A DNA stretch of 64,000 nt. Source: DASREM01 sp035652095 (GTDB lineage Bacteria > Acidobacteriota > Terriglobia > Terriglobales > Acidobacteriaceae). Shown piece by piece: positions 41,323 to 50,624 of the stretch. Under the pieces are notes generated by a model. That model saw only the letters and a program-made list of their open reading frames with translations, had not been told where the DNA came from and made no database searches. Position 1 is the first letter of the stretch, and the number at the start of each line of letters is the position of its first letter. The position numbers and the translations under genes were made by a program. Where the stretch lies: positions 124,001-188,000 of the forward strand of contig DASREM010000056.1 of the NCBI GenBank assembly GCA_035652095.1, written 5' to 3'.

Positions 41323-44106
41323 CTACTCGCCCGCGAGCGTTCGGGCGAGCTTGGATTTAGGATGATCCGCACCGACGGTCGGCTCAAGGTGCTCGAGGGC
41401 AGACCTAGCAGCGACTCGCGCTTCATTAAACTTTCCCTGCGCACGAAGAGCACGAGCCTCCATTAAATAGGCGCTGCCAACACGGCTGGAAGGCCCTTCG
41501 GAGAACGCCGTTTGTTCTATAGCACGAGCCTTTTCAGCGTCGTCTTTAGTCTCGTCGAGGCGCTGGAAGGTCAAGTTCACCTCAGCCCGGCGCAAGAGAA
41601 ACGCCATGGAGAGATAAGTGAGATTTTCTCGGTTCGCCTCGGCCAAAGCGACGGCGCGATCCGCTTTCGCAATAGCTGTCTCGCGATCCCCGCGCTTCAT
41701 GGCAAGCAGCCCTTGGTATAGCGGCAAGATAGCGAACGCTATGTGACCTGGGGGCATCATGCGTTTCCATCTCGGTTGGAGTTCGGCGAGCGCCTGTGCG
41801 GCACGCAAGACATCGCCCTGGTCAATGTAGATCTGGAAGCGAACGCTCAGCGCTTGATTCATCACGATCTCGTCACCTGCTTGCCGTGCCTTCGCGTATG
41901 CCCGTTCCGCGTAGTCCGCTGCTTCCGAGAAACGGTTCAGCTCAAGCAGTGTGCGGGCGAGATTGTTCAGCAACATCGGGGCGACGCTCCGCTCGGTGCG
42001 GTCCGCGCGGCTAATTGCGATGGCACGCCGGAAGAGTTGCTCAGCTTCGAGCTGGCGTCCCAGGCGGTTGACCACTAGCCCCCAGTTATTGAGCACCGTC
42101 CCAGCCGTTTCGGTGTCATCGCGTCCGAGCGCCTGGAGCTTGGCGGCTACCTCCCGGAACGCCGAGTTAGCCTCACGATGCCTGCCGGCCATACGGTAAG
42201 CTTCGGCCAAGTCCATCGATACCTGTAGATCCACAGCTGCGGATGCGAAGGGTGCTTGCCCCAGCACACGTTGTGCCGCCTGGGCTCGCTCAAGCCCCAA
42301 CTGCACATTGCCTGCCTCACGGGAGACTTCACTCCCGCGCAGTAGACAAAAGATTCGGTGAAGCGCAAACTGGGGCTCATATGGGAGGCCGTTCAGGGCA
42401 GTGCTGATCAGTTGCTCTGCGCGCTGGAATTCGCCCGTATGGGCGCTGGTAGTAGCGAGCGCGCAAGCCGCCTTGCCGCGAAGGGCACGATCGGAAGTCT
42501 TCTGTGCCAGTTCATGAGCCTTAGCCAGCAGGGGAAGGGCTCTAGCATCTTCCTCGTTGGTTTGGTACTGTCGGCCAATCGCAATCAGCATCTCCACTCG
42601 GTTCTCGTCGGTTTCCCCATATTGCCGATTGACAACATGTTCCGCGTTCGCGAGCAGCTTGCCCACCGTAAAAGGCTTGCCCGAGGGAGCTGCGCCAGAA
42701 AGGAGAAATGCATTCAGATCATTGATGGCTTCAGCGCGCGAAAGCTGTCGCAGGGCAAAATCGCGTTGTGCGCTGGCCACCAGTGCGGCCTTCTCTGCCC
42801 GATTGCGTTGTGTGACGGTGCCAACAAGCCCTACCGCCAAGGCCACGACCGCCAGCGAGGCAAGCGACACGGCTGTGCGGTTCCTGCGCGCAAATTTGGC
42901 GGCGCGATATGCCAGCGTGTCGGGACGGGCACTGATGGGGAGGTGTTCGAGATGCCGTCGCAGGTCGTCGGCCAACGCGGCAGCCGAAACGTAGCGCTCC
43001 TGCTGGCGCTTCTTCAGCGCCTTGGCCACTATGGTGTCTAAGTCACCGCGCAGTGTGCGACAGAGCTTGTCTGAGGTGGTGCCTCGCCGGGCTGCGTTCT
43101 CCGCAGTCGTTTCGGGCATCAGCTTTCGCTTTCCAGCCGCCGAGTCCGAAAGTCGCTCCGGGTCGATTTCCACAAGGGCTTTGAGCAACTCCGCTGACGA
43201 GTGCATCCCGCTTCCTGCCGGGTGCTGGCCGCTCAAAAGCAGATACAGCAGCACGCCCAACGAGTAAACGTCCGTCGCGGTCGTGATCGGCCCACTGGTC
43301 ACTTGCTCGGGCGCCGCATATTCGGGCGTTAACACCCATCCACCCTCGCGCGTCAGTACGGTGGCCAGACCGGGCCGCGTATCGTCCTCCAGCAGCTTGG
43401 CGATGCCAAAGTCCAGGAGCTTGACTTGGCCTTCTGGGGTGACCAGTACGTTCGAGGGCTTGATGTCCCGATGGACGATCAAGTTGGCGTGGGCATGAGA
43501 AACGGCGGCCAGAACATTCAGAAACAGGCGCAGGCGCGCCTCAATCGTGAGACTGCGCGCATCACAATAGCGGTCGATGTGCTCGCCCTCCACATGCTCC
43601 AGCACGAGATACGGTTGACCCAGCGTTGACACTCCCGCATCAATGAGACGGGCGATGTGGGGATGAGTAAGACGAGCAAGAATGGTGCCTTCGCGCCGGA
43701 ACCGTTCCGCGCCGACGCGGCCGACCAAGGCGGCGTTCGGAAACTTCAGCGCCACGAAGCGGTGCAAGCGCGTGTCTTCGGCTTTGTAGACAACACCCAT
43801 GCCGCCATGACCGAGTTGCTCGATCAGTCGGTAGTGACCGATGACTTCATTCAAGGGAGCGGGAAATGGATCGACCGTAACATTGATGGTTTCAGCAGCG
43901 GCGGGGTTGAGGAACTGGCTCCCGGCCTGTTCATGCGCGACGACGAGGGATTCGACTTCGGCACGCAGTTCGGCATCAGCGCCGCAGGCGCAGTCCAGGA
44001 ATGCAGGACGCTGATCTGGCGCCAGCCGCAGCGCCTCTTCCAGAAGCTGCTTGGTCCGCTCCCATCTTTCGCTGTTTGTGACCGACGATTCTTGGAGATC
44101 ACTCAT
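41323..44106 (-). CDS. Membrane Ser/Thr protein kinase with TPR domain, coupled to ECF sigma factor
   Basis: A 927-aa kinase starting at the ATG 44104-44106, whose ATGA overlaps the stop of the sigma-factor gene, so translation is coupled. Residues about 8-70 are the helical lead typical of kinases paired with ECF factors (WERTKQLLEEALRLAPDQR, FLDCACGADAELRAEVESLV). Kinase domain about 95-370: GHGGMG loop, HRDIKPSN (His212), DFG (Asp232), APEQVTS. A transmembrane helix lies near 400-425 (AVSLASLAVVALAVGLVGTV). The remaining 500 residues are predicted TPR and helical repeats (LNNWGLVVNRLGRQLEAEQL, LNNLARTLLELNRFSEAADY). It probably controls the sigma factor by phosphorylation in response to an extracytoplasmic signal (inference from known ECF/kinase pairs). 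Confidence 0.93.
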   Translation of the reverse strand: MSDLQESSVTNSERWERTKQLLEEALRLAPDQRPAFLDCACGADAELRAEVESLVVAHEQAGSQFLNPAAAETINVTVDPFPAPLNEVIGHYRLIEQLGHGGMGVVYKAEDTRLHRFVALKFPNAALVGRVGAERFRREGTILARLTHPHIARLIDAGVSTLGQPYLVLEHVEGEHIDRYCDARSLTIEARLRLFLNVLAAVSHAHANLIVHRDIKPSNVLVTPEGQVKLLDFGIAKLLEDDTRPGLATVLTREGGWVLTPEYAAPEQVTSGPITTATDVYSLGVLLYLLLSGQHPAGSGMHSSAELLKALVEIDPERLSDSAAGKRKLMPETTAENAARRGTTSDKLCRTLRGDLDTIVAKALKKRQQERYVSAAALADDLRRHLEHLPISARPDTLAYRAAKFARRNRTAVSLASLAVVALAVGLVGTVTQRNRAEKAALVASAQRDFALRQLSRAEAINDLNAFLLSGAAPSGKPFTVGKLLANAEHVVNRQYGETDENRVEMLIAIGRQYQTNEEDARALPLLAKAHELAQKTSDRALRGKAACALATTSAHTGEFQRAEQLISTALNGLPYEPQFALHRIFCLLRGSEVSREAGNVQLGLERAQAAQRVLGQAPFASAAVDLQVSMDLAEAYRMAGRHREANSAFREVAAKLQALGRDDTETAGTVLNNWGLVVNRLGRQLEAEQLFRRAIAISRADRTERSVAPMLLNNLARTLLELNRFSEAADYAERAYAKARQAGDEIVMNQALSVRFQIYIDQGDVLRAAQALAELQPRWKRMMPPGHIAFAILPLYQGLLAMKRGDRETAIAKADRAVALAEANRENLTYLSMAFLLRRAEVNLTFQRLDETKDDAEKARAIEQTAFSEGPSSRVGSAYLMEARALRAQGKFNEARVAARSALEHLEPTVGADHPKSKLARTLAGE

Positions 44107-44681
44107 GGCGAGGCACTCCTGGAAATTTCGCGATGCAGCCAGGCACGTGCGGCAGTCCAATCGCGTTGCACCGTCGCCGGAGCGATTCCCATGGCCTCGG
44201 AAATTTCCTCCAGCGAGAGGCCAGCAAAGAAGCGTAGCTCCACCACTCGGCTTTGCCGCGGGTCAATCTTAGCGAGCGCTTTCAGGGCGTCGTCGACGGC
44301 GAGGACATCCGCATCCTTCCGTTGCGGCAGGACTGCTGCGTCATCAAGCGAGATCTTGCACGTACCGGCGCCGCGCTTCGCAGCCCGGTGACGACGAGAG
44401 TAGTCCACCAGTATCTGCCGCATGAGCTGCGCTGCCACAGCAAAGAAATGAGTACGATTCTCCAACTCCAGAGGGCTTTGCCCAACTAAGCGGCAATAGG
44501 CCTCGTGCACCAGAGCAGCACTCTGCAGAGTGTGGTCGGGACGTTCCTTCCGGAGGTGGAAGTGCGCCAGTCGTTGAAGCTCCTTGTATACCAGCGGCAG
44601 CAAGGCGTCGAGTGCGTGGCGATCGCCGTCGTGCCAGCCTTTCAAGAGCTCCGTGACGTTATTCGGGAACTCGGGCGCCAT
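44103..44681 (-). CDS. ECF-type RNA polymerase sigma factor
   Basis: A 192-aa sigma-70-family factor. Region 2 is recognisable (ALLPLVYKELQRLAHFHLRK, LQSAALVHEAYCRLVG, FFAVAAQLMRQILVDYSRRH), as is the linker KRGAGTCKISLDD. Region 4 is a helix-turn-helix: IDPRQSRVVELRFFAGLSLE, EISEAMGIAPATVQRDWTAA. The pattern matches the acidobacterial/planctomycete group annotated as TIGR02999-type ECF factors, which are usually encoded with Ser/Thr kinases rather than with classical anti-sigma factors. Here the kinase gene overlaps it by four bases, and no anti-sigma gene is present. It is divergent from the di-heme cytochrome gene across 237 bp, which is a plausible target promoter (inference). Confidence 0.93.
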   Translation of the reverse strand: MAPEFPNNVTELLKGWHDGDRHALDALLPLVYKELQRLAHFHLRKERPDHTLQSAALVHEAYCRLVGQSPLELENRTHFFAVAAQLMRQILVDYSRRHRAAKRGAGTCKISLDDAAVLPQRKDADVLAVDDALKALAKIDPRQSRVVELRFFAGLSLEEISEAMGIAPATVQRDWTAARAWLHREISRSASP

Positions 44682-44918
44682 GCCTCCCCCATCCCCGACA
44701 GGTGATGAGCCGCTAGCGTAGCCATTTCTCGCGTGCTAGTCAATTGCGAAACGGATTGAATAACAAGCAGCCTAGACCCCTTTTCACGCGAAACTAGACC
44801 GATTATTCGCAATCCGTGATCAGATTTGTTGTTGATTTGCGCTTTTAGGAATAGAAGGACAGGCCTCTCTTTAAGGCCTACGCTATCGAGTTCCTAGGCT
44901 CCAAAAGGAGTGACCAGC

Positions 44919-46484
44919 ATGAGGGCGAACCGAACTTTCAATCACTTGCTCCACCTTTTGTTGACGGCGGTGCTTACCGTGGCGGCGCATTCACAAATGA
45001 TCGACAACAACCAGGCGCCTAACACCGCCAAAGCGGGCATCAACAAGTCGTTATTGGACGAAATCGGTGGAGGGCGCGGGGACGTGATGACCCCGGGATC
45101 GTCCGTCTACGTCATCAACCGAGATCCGTTTCGTTCCATCCGGCGCGGCCGCCAGCTTTTCCAGCGCAAGTTCACTTTCCTCCAACACGTCGGACCAGCC
45201 GACAGTGACGGGATTGGCGACATCAACACCAATAAGGCCATTGGCGCCGGCCTGGCCGATAGTTGTGCCGCCTGTCATGGACGCCCCCGCGGCTCGGCTG
45301 GTATCGGGGGAGACGTCGTGACCCGGCCCGACAGCCGTGATTCGGCTCATCTGTTCGGCTTGGGACTCAAGGAGATGCTCGCCGATGAGATCACCACCGA
45401 CCTGCGCTCCATTCGTGACCTGGCCATCGCCGAAGCGCAGCAGAAACACCGGCCCGTCACCAAACAATTAGGCAGCAAGGGAATTCGCTACGGCTCGATT
45501 ACGGCGAATCCAGATGGCTCCGTAGATACATCGAAGGTTGTGGGGGTTGATCCTGATCTCCGGGTGCGGCCCTTCTTCGCCGAAGGTGGCACCATCTCCA
45601 TGCGTGAATTCATTGTGGGCGCTCTACATGCAGAGATGGGTTTGCAGGCCTCTTCGGACCCTGATCTGCTCGCTGCCAGCGCTGGCGGACGAGTGGTCAC
45701 TCCCTCGGGCATGGTGCTGGACGGCTCCAAGGACAAGATCGAAGCCCCTCCCGCGCCCGACCCGCAAAACGGAGACGAGATCGATCCAGCCATTGTTGAC
45801 CACTTGGAGTTCTATCTGCTCAACTACTTCAAGCCTGCACATCACATTCAGAACTCGGTGACCGACCGGGGCCGCATCGCATTCAACAAGGTCGGTTGTG
45901 CCTCCTGCCACCGCGTCGATCTGAACATCAACCACGATCGCCGCGTCGCGGATGTCGAAACCACCTATGATCCGACGAACGGCATCTTCAACAGCATGTT
46001 TGCCACCGCCAGCACGCTCTACTACGTCAAAGACGATGGCAGCGGACAGCCGCCATTGAAGCTGCCATTGGGGAGTTCCTTCGTGGTGAGAGACATCTTC
46101 ACGGATTTCAAACGCCACGATATTGGACCCGCCTTCTATGAGCGCAACTGGGACGGCACCATGCAGACCACCTTCCTGACACGTCCGCTCTGGGGTGTGG
46201 GTTCGACTGGACCGTATGGCCACGACGGCCGCAGCGTCACCCTCAACGACGTCATTTTGCGTCACGGTGGCGAAGCCCAAGCCTCGCGGGACGCCTTTGC
46301 GGCGCTCAAGCCCAGCAGTCAAAGTGATTTGATCGCTTTCTTGAACTCGCTGGTTTTATTCCCGCCGGATGACACCGCTTCCAACCTCGATCCGGGTGAT
46401 CCCACGCAGCCCTACTTCCCGCAGTTCGGTCACGGCAGTATCAAGTTAACCGTTCTGTTCAACGATCCGGCTGATCCGGAATAG
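44919..46484 (+). CDS. Exported di-heme cytochrome c, DUF1111/di-haem oxidoreductase-like
   Basis: A 521-aa periplasmic redox protein. The ATG at 44919 follows AAAAGGAG at 9-base spacing; a GTG three codons earlier is less likely. Signal peptide LLHLLLTAVLTVAAHS. Two heme-binding CxxCH motifs, CAACH at 116-120 and CASCH at 327-331, are placed as in di-haem oxidoreductase or putative peroxidase proteins. The C-terminal signature PLWGVGSTGPYGHDGRSVTL followed by ILRHGGEA, then ALKPSSQSDLIAFLNSL, also fits that family. The electron donor and substrate cannot be told from sequence. It is divergent from the sigma/kinase operon and lies inside the 5.7-kb segment bounded by tRNA-Pro sequences. Confidence 0.9.
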   Translation: MRANRTFNHLLHLLLTAVLTVAAHSQMIDNNQAPNTAKAGINKSLLDEIGGGRGDVMTPGSSVYVINRDPFRSIRRGRQLFQRKFTFLQHVGPADSDGIGDINTNKAIGAGLADSCAACHGRPRGSAGIGGDVVTRPDSRDSAHLFGLGLKEMLADEITTDLRSIRDLAIAEAQQKHRPVTKQLGSKGIRYGSITANPDGSVDTSKVVGVDPDLRVRPFFAEGGTISMREFIVGALHAEMGLQASSDPDLLAASAGGRVVTPSGMVLDGSKDKIEAPPAPDPQNGDEIDPAIVDHLEFYLLNYFKPAHHIQNSVTDRGRIAFNKVGCASCHRVDLNINHDRRVADVETTYDPTNGIFNSMFATASTLYYVKDDGSGQPPLKLPLGSSFVVRDIFTDFKRHDIGPAFYERNWDGTMQTTFLTRPLWGVGSTGPYGHDGRSVTLNDVILRHGGEAQASRDAFAALKPSSQSDLIAFLNSLVLFPPDDTASNLDPGDPTQPYFPQFGHGSIKLTVLFNDPADPE

Positions 46485-46963
46485 CAACAACATTAGTCGA
46501 ACTATTCTGAGCAAAGTTCCGTCGCAGAAGGTCTGTTTCACGGCGGCCAGATCATGCTCGGGGCGCACGCCTGGTGCGTTCTCGGACTTAGTTCTCCGGG
46601 AATTCGAAGGGTGCTGTCGGTCGGCGGTTATGCGGCGATCTGGGTGAGCGCGCAGCTCGCGCCGTGCAGACGGTAGCGAACAGCAGGGGCCAAGAGAACT
46701 TAGGACTAAAGATTGGGACGAACTAAAGCGGTTCCTGCGTGGAGTTTTGCTCTAAGCGACGCGGAATCAATGGATTTCCACTGTGTCCCGAACCATGTGC
46801 TCTACCAGGCTGAGCCACTCCCCGACATTCGAAAGACGGATGGGCGGGGCATGGAGCCCGCCCTTTCGATTATAGCATCGCACTGCGTTGCTCCCGCGGG
46901 CCGCGCCAGCAGCGCCGAAATCCTATCCTATAGAATGAGTGTTTCTCAGCCAGGCTAGATCTC
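46485..46963. other. Intergenic stretch containing a tRNA relic
   Basis: About 480 bases between the cytochrome gene and nagA with no supported gene. The only recognised element is the tRNA-Pro 5'-half at 46786-46826; the last 130 bases should include the nagA promoter, but no consensus is clear. Confidence 0.5.
46786..46826 (-). pseudogene. Distant tRNA-Pro 5'-half copy (41-bp repeat)
   Basis: 41 bases identical, except for one G-to-T change, to 41044-41084 of the intact tRNA-Pro: from the anticodon loop through the D arm to the 5' acceptor strand plus two flanking bases. No 3' half follows, so it is not a tRNA gene. It is in direct orientation with the intact copy 5.7 kb away. Confidence 0.9.
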
Positions 46964-48118
46964 TTGACCACCCTGTTCACGGCCAAAACTCTGTTGACTC
47001 CGTTCGAACGAATCGAGCAGCCGTTTGTGCTCGTCGAGGCCGGGCGCATCGCCGACCTCGGCTCGCGTGCTTGTCGTCAGGCCCCTGCAGCTAAGGACAC
47101 AATTGATTTGGGCGAACTCACGTTGGCTCCCGGGCTGATCGACATGCACATCCATGGAGCCGACGGCCACGATGTCATGGAAGAGGACGCCACCGCGCTG
47201 GCATCCATAGAAACATTCCTTTCAGATCACGGGGTCACCAGTTATTTTCCGACCACGGTGACAGCTCCTCTCGACGTCACCCTGGCTGCACTCGAACGGT
47301 TGGCGGATGCGATTGAAGCGGCGCAAGACCAGGCTCGTGCCCACCCGGTCGGAATTCACATCGAAGGACCATTCATCAGCCATGCGCGGCGGGGAGTGCA
47401 TCCGCTAGAAAACTTGATTGCGCCGAGCCTCTCCGTGTTCCAGCGATTCTGGGAAGCATCACGAGGCCATATCCGGGTGATGACGATCGCCCCTGAACTC
47501 GATGGCGCGCTGGAAGTGATTGCGGAGGCCGCCAAGCGCGGCGTATGCGTGAGTATGGGGCACTCCGACGCAACCCTGGAGATGGCCCGCGCAGGTGTTA
47601 AGGCAGGCGCCCGCCACGCGACCCACACATTCAATGCTATGCGGCCGTTGGCACATCGCGATCCCGGTATTCTGACGGAAGTTCTGACTAACTCCCAGAT
47701 TTCGGCGGATATCATTGCCGATGGGCTGCACGTCGATGCGGCCGTGGTGCAAATGTTTCTCCGGTTGAAGGGCGCAGAGCGGACCGTCTTAATCACCGAT
47801 TCGACTGCCGCGACTGGGATGCCGCCAGGGAAATATCATATGGGTGATTTCGAATTTCAGGTCGCGGATGGTCGTTGCCTGGCGAACGGGGTCCTGGCCG
47901 GAAGCACTCTGACCCTGGACCGAGCAGTGCGCAATGCCATGAATTTCGGCGAGTGGGACCTTCGTGACGCGCTGTGCGCGGCCACTGCGAATCCTGCGCG
48001 CACTACGGGCCTGGACGAAAGAGGCTTCCTGAAGATCGGCGTAGTGGCGGACTTCATCGCGCTAACGCCCTCCGGAGAAGTAAGAAAGACGGTCGTGGCC
48101 GGCAAAGAGATAGGGTAG
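46964..48118 (+). CDS. nagA: N-acetylglucosamine-6-phosphate deacetylase
   Basis: A 384-aa cytoplasmic amidohydrolase converting GlcNAc-6-P to GlcN-6-P plus acetate. The TTG start at 46964 gives the normal NagA N-terminus (TLFTAKTLLTPFERIEQPFV). Family signatures in order: APGLIDMHIHGADGHD (HxH at 62-64), the metal-binding Glu in HIEGPFISHARRGVH, the His in MGHSDATLE, THTFNAMRPLAHRDPG, and the catalytic Asp in VLITDSTAATGMPPGKY. Length matches the family. The next gene, 20 bp downstream, is a GlmS-type isomerase or deaminase, so together they form an amino-sugar catabolic or recycling unit that feeds GlcN-6-P onward. It could serve cell-wall recycling or chitin use. Confidence 0.93.
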   Translation: MTTLFTAKTLLTPFERIEQPFVLVEAGRIADLGSRACRQAPAAKDTIDLGELTLAPGLIDMHIHGADGHDVMEEDATALASIETFLSDHGVTSYFPTTVTAPLDVTLAALERLADAIEAAQDQARAHPVGIHIEGPFISHARRGVHPLENLIAPSLSVFQRFWEASRGHIRVMTIAPELDGALEVIAEAAKRGVCVSMGHSDATLEMARAGVKAGARHATHTFNAMRPLAHRDPGILTEVLTNSQISADIIADGLHVDAAVVQMFLRLKGAERTVLITDSTAATGMPPGKYHMGDFEFQVADGRCLANGVLAGSTLTLDRAVRNAMNFGEWDLRDALCAATANPARTTGLDERGFLKIGVVADFIALTPSGEVRKTVVAGKEIG

Positions 48119-48138
48119 CGAAATCTAAGGAGCGATCG

Positions 48139-49266
48139 ATGGCTGACAAGGGCGGCTTCCCGCATTACATGTTGAAGGAAATCTTCGAGCAGCCGCAAGG
48201 ATTGCGGAACACGATCCTTCCGCGAGTATCGCCGGAGGAAGGCGAGGTTATTCTGGAAGGCGTCCACATTCCCCGGGAAGAATGGCGAGGGCTTCGTCGC
48301 ATCAACATCGTTGCTTCGGGGACCAGTCGTCATGCCGGCATGACGGGCCAGTACATGATCCAGGACCTGGTTAAGCTTCCGGTTGACGTGGACTACGCGA
48401 GCGAATTCGAATATCGCAATCCGCTAATCGGACGCAGCGAGCTCACGATCGTCATCACGCAGTCCGGGGAAACAGCGGACACCACGGCAGCACAGCGTGA
48501 AGCCAAAGCCAAAGGCTCGCGCACAATCGCGATTTCGAACGTCGAAGGATCCACAATCGCGCGCGAGGCGGATGGCGTGATTTATACCTTGGCTGGGCCG
48601 GAGATCAGCATTGCCTCCACCAAGGCATTCACCGCCCAGATGGCGGTTTTGTTTTTGTTCGCGCTGTACCTCGGCCAGGAACGCGGTCAGCTCAGCCGTG
48701 AGCAGTTAAAGAAATTCATTTCGGAACTCGTCGTTCTCCCGGAGAAAATCGACGCAATCCTCCGCTCCGCTCCGCAATGCGAGAAGCTGGCGGACAAGTT
48801 CCATCAAGTTCAGGATTTCTTGTTTATGGGCCGCGCCATTCACTACCCAATTGCGATGGATGGAGCCCTGAAACTCAAAGAGGTTTCCTACATTCACGCT
48901 GAAGGATACCCGACGGGCGAAACTAAGCATGGGCCGCTGGCGCTGATCGATGAAAACCTGCCGGTGGTGGTGATCGCCACCTGCGATCGCAAGGATGCCG
49001 GCTCGATGTTGCGATACAACAAGACGGTAGCGAATATCAGGGGGTTCAAGGAGCAAGGCGGTCGAGTCATTGCGCTGGCATCCGCCGGGGACGATGAAGT
49101 CGCCAGTATAGCGGACCACTTCATATCTATCCCTCAGACCCTGGAGTTGTTACTGCCCATTCTGGAGATCGTGCCACTGCAGTTGTTTGCCTACTACATG
49201 GCAGTACGGCGCGGGCTGGATGTCGACCGGCCGCGCAACCTGGTGAAATCGGTCCAAGTGGAGTAG
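48139..49266 (+). CDS. SIS-domain sugar isomerase/deaminase (GlmS isomerase half, no glutaminase)
   Basis: A 375-aa protein with two SIS domains, starting at the ATG 48139 behind AAGGAG. It has every hallmark of the GlmS isomerase half: NIVASGTSRHAG, VITQSGETADT, STKAFTAQ, HAEGYPTGETKHGPLALI and the C-terminal DRPRNLVKSVQVE. The N-terminal glutamine amidotransferase domain with its Cys1 is absent, so it cannot channel ammonia from glutamine. Close functional parallels are SIS-type glucosamine-6-phosphate deaminases (NagB-II), which convert GlcN-6-P to Fru-6-P and ammonia. The pairing with nagA, 20 bp upstream, supports that role. Family assignment is strong; direction of reaction is inferred. 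Confidence 0.88.
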   Translation: MADKGGFPHYMLKEIFEQPQGLRNTILPRVSPEEGEVILEGVHIPREEWRGLRRINIVASGTSRHAGMTGQYMIQDLVKLPVDVDYASEFEYRNPLIGRSELTIVITQSGETADTTAAQREAKAKGSRTIAISNVEGSTIAREADGVIYTLAGPEISIASTKAFTAQMAVLFLFALYLGQERGQLSREQLKKFISELVVLPEKIDAILRSAPQCEKLADKFHQVQDFLFMGRAIHYPIAMDGALKLKEVSYIHAEGYPTGETKHGPLALIDENLPVVVIATCDRKDAGSMLRYNKTVANIRGFKEQGGRVIALASAGDDEVASIADHFISIPQTLELLLPILEIVPLQLFAYYMAVRRGLDVDRPRNLVKSVQVE

Positions 49267-49268
49267 TT

Positions 49269-49661
49269 CTAGTTCGGCTTGCGATTTTTGCTGTCAGCCA
49301 GGTAGCGGTGAACGATGGTGTCGCCCGCGTATTTGAATCGTTCCAGGAATACGCCTTCGGGGTTCGGCGACTCGTCCTGGGGAAATTTCTGACGCAGTGC
49401 CTGCCGCATTCTCTCCCCGGCTTCAGATTCGTTCGAGATGATCTGCATATAAAACCAGAGGAAGTGACGCATCTGATCCAGGGAAGATTTTAGGACCTGG
49501 AGAGCCTCGAGCTCTGGCAATTCACTCAGAGCTTCCATCAGTTCTGGATCGCTGGGGGCTTCCATCGCCGCACAGTTCAGTTCGCGTTGAATGGCTCGAA
49601 GGTCTTCTGTGACCCGAAGAATTCTGGCTTGAATATCGTCAAGGTAGTCTTCGTTGAACAT
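49269..49661 (-). CDS. Small helical protein of unknown function
   Basis: A 130-aa, apparently all-helical, acidic cytoplasmic protein: FNEDYLDDIQARILRVTEDL, AIQRELNCAAMEA, LMEALSELPELEALQVLKSS, MRHFLWFYMQIISN and MRQALRQKFPQDE. No signal peptide, metal motif or recognised family. Its stop lies 2 bp from that of the convergent SIS-domain gene. A clear ribosome-binding site is lacking, but the codon pattern and amphipathic helices look real. Probably conserved among relatives; function unknown. Confidence 0.65.
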   Translation of the reverse strand: MFNEDYLDDIQARILRVTEDLRAIQRELNCAAMEAPSDPELMEALSELPELEALQVLKSSLDQMRHFLWFYMQIISNESEAGERMRQALRQKFPQDESPNPEGVFLERFKYAGDTIVHRYLADSKNRKPN

Positions 49662-49779
49662 GAGTCGTGGCTTGCTTGTTAGGACATCGTCAACATCTCA
49701 TCCGCAATCAGGTGCGAACAGATGTCCCATGTCCATGCGCTTTGGTAATTCTGCTCGTTACTTTGGTCTGAGGATTGTT

Positions 49780-50469
49780 CTAAGCGTTCGCGGCGTGGTC
49801 CCAGTGCGCTGAAAAGGCCTGTCCAGAGCGGATTTCGGGCACCTCCACGAGGCGCACTCCCCGGCTTGGATTTTCCACGGAACGGACCAGGGCTTGCGCC
49901 ATTTGGTCCCTGGTTACCAGACCGAGCCGGAGAGCGCCCTTTCGTGTGCCTGGTAACATCTCCAAAATCCGGTAGAGCGGGATCAGAGCGTAGGGCCAGC
50001 GGTGACCCGGCCCGAGAACGTACCATGGGCGCAGAATGGTGGCGTTCATTCCAGAGTCGCGAAGTTGGCATTCACATTCGGCGCGCACTTGGATGTAAGC
50101 TTTCATGACCGGCGCGGGCTGAGCCACGCTGAGATAGATAAAGTGCTGGATGCCGGCGCCACGAGCTGCAAGGATTGCTCCGGTCGCGGACTTCAGATCA
50201 ACGGCGCGAAACTGAGCGGCCTTTGACGGATTGGGATGAGACACGCCCACCAATTGAACGAACGTGTCAGCAGGCTGAATGTGATGGGCGTAGGTGGTGG
50301 AGTCGAGCGCGTCCCCGATGATTGGAATACATCCCGTGGGTAGCTTTACTCGTGACTCCGCACGGGTGAGCGCGCGAACCTCGTGCCCTCGTTCGAGCAA
50401 CCGCTCGATCAGAGGGCGTCCGAGATACCCGGTTCCCCCAGTTATAAAGACGCTGCGCCTGATCTCCAT
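49780..50469 (-). CDS. NAD(P)-binding epimerase/NmrA-like short-chain dehydrogenase
   Basis: A 229-aa Rossmann-fold protein. The ATG at 50467-50469 is preceded by AGGAGG. It has the nucleotide-binding signature FITGGTGYLGRPLIERLLER near residues 8-27, DALDSTTY at the second strand, FIYLSVAQP in place of the usual active-site strand, and TILRPWYVLGPG, typical of atypical (NmrA/complex I NDUFA9-like) SDRs. The canonical YxxxK pair is not evident (AYIQVRAECE holds only a Tyr), so it may be a sensor or a reductase with altered chemistry. It is divergent from the CocE-like hydrolase. Substrate unknown. Confidence 0.85.
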   Translation of the reverse strand: MEIRRSVFITGGTGYLGRPLIERLLERGHEVRALTRAESRVKLPTGCIPIIGDALDSTTYAHHIQPADTFVQLVGVSHPNPSKAAQFRAVDLKSATGAILAARGAGIQHFIYLSVAQPAPVMKAYIQVRAECECQLRDSGMNATILRPWYVLGPGHRWPYALIPLYRILEMLPGTRKGALRLGLVTRDQMAQALVRSVENPSRGVRLVEVPEIRSGQAFSAHWDHAANA

Positions 50470-50624
50470 TTCACCTCCTATCTCAGTACGCAGGATTAAG
50501 CTCTTCTGGATTGCGGCGCTTGAAAACTACACCGCTGGGAGTTCCTGTGCAAACGCTCGCGGCATCCTGGTCAACCAGAATGAACTTTGCATGCATATTT
50601 CAAGATGCTACCCTTGCACTTCCC

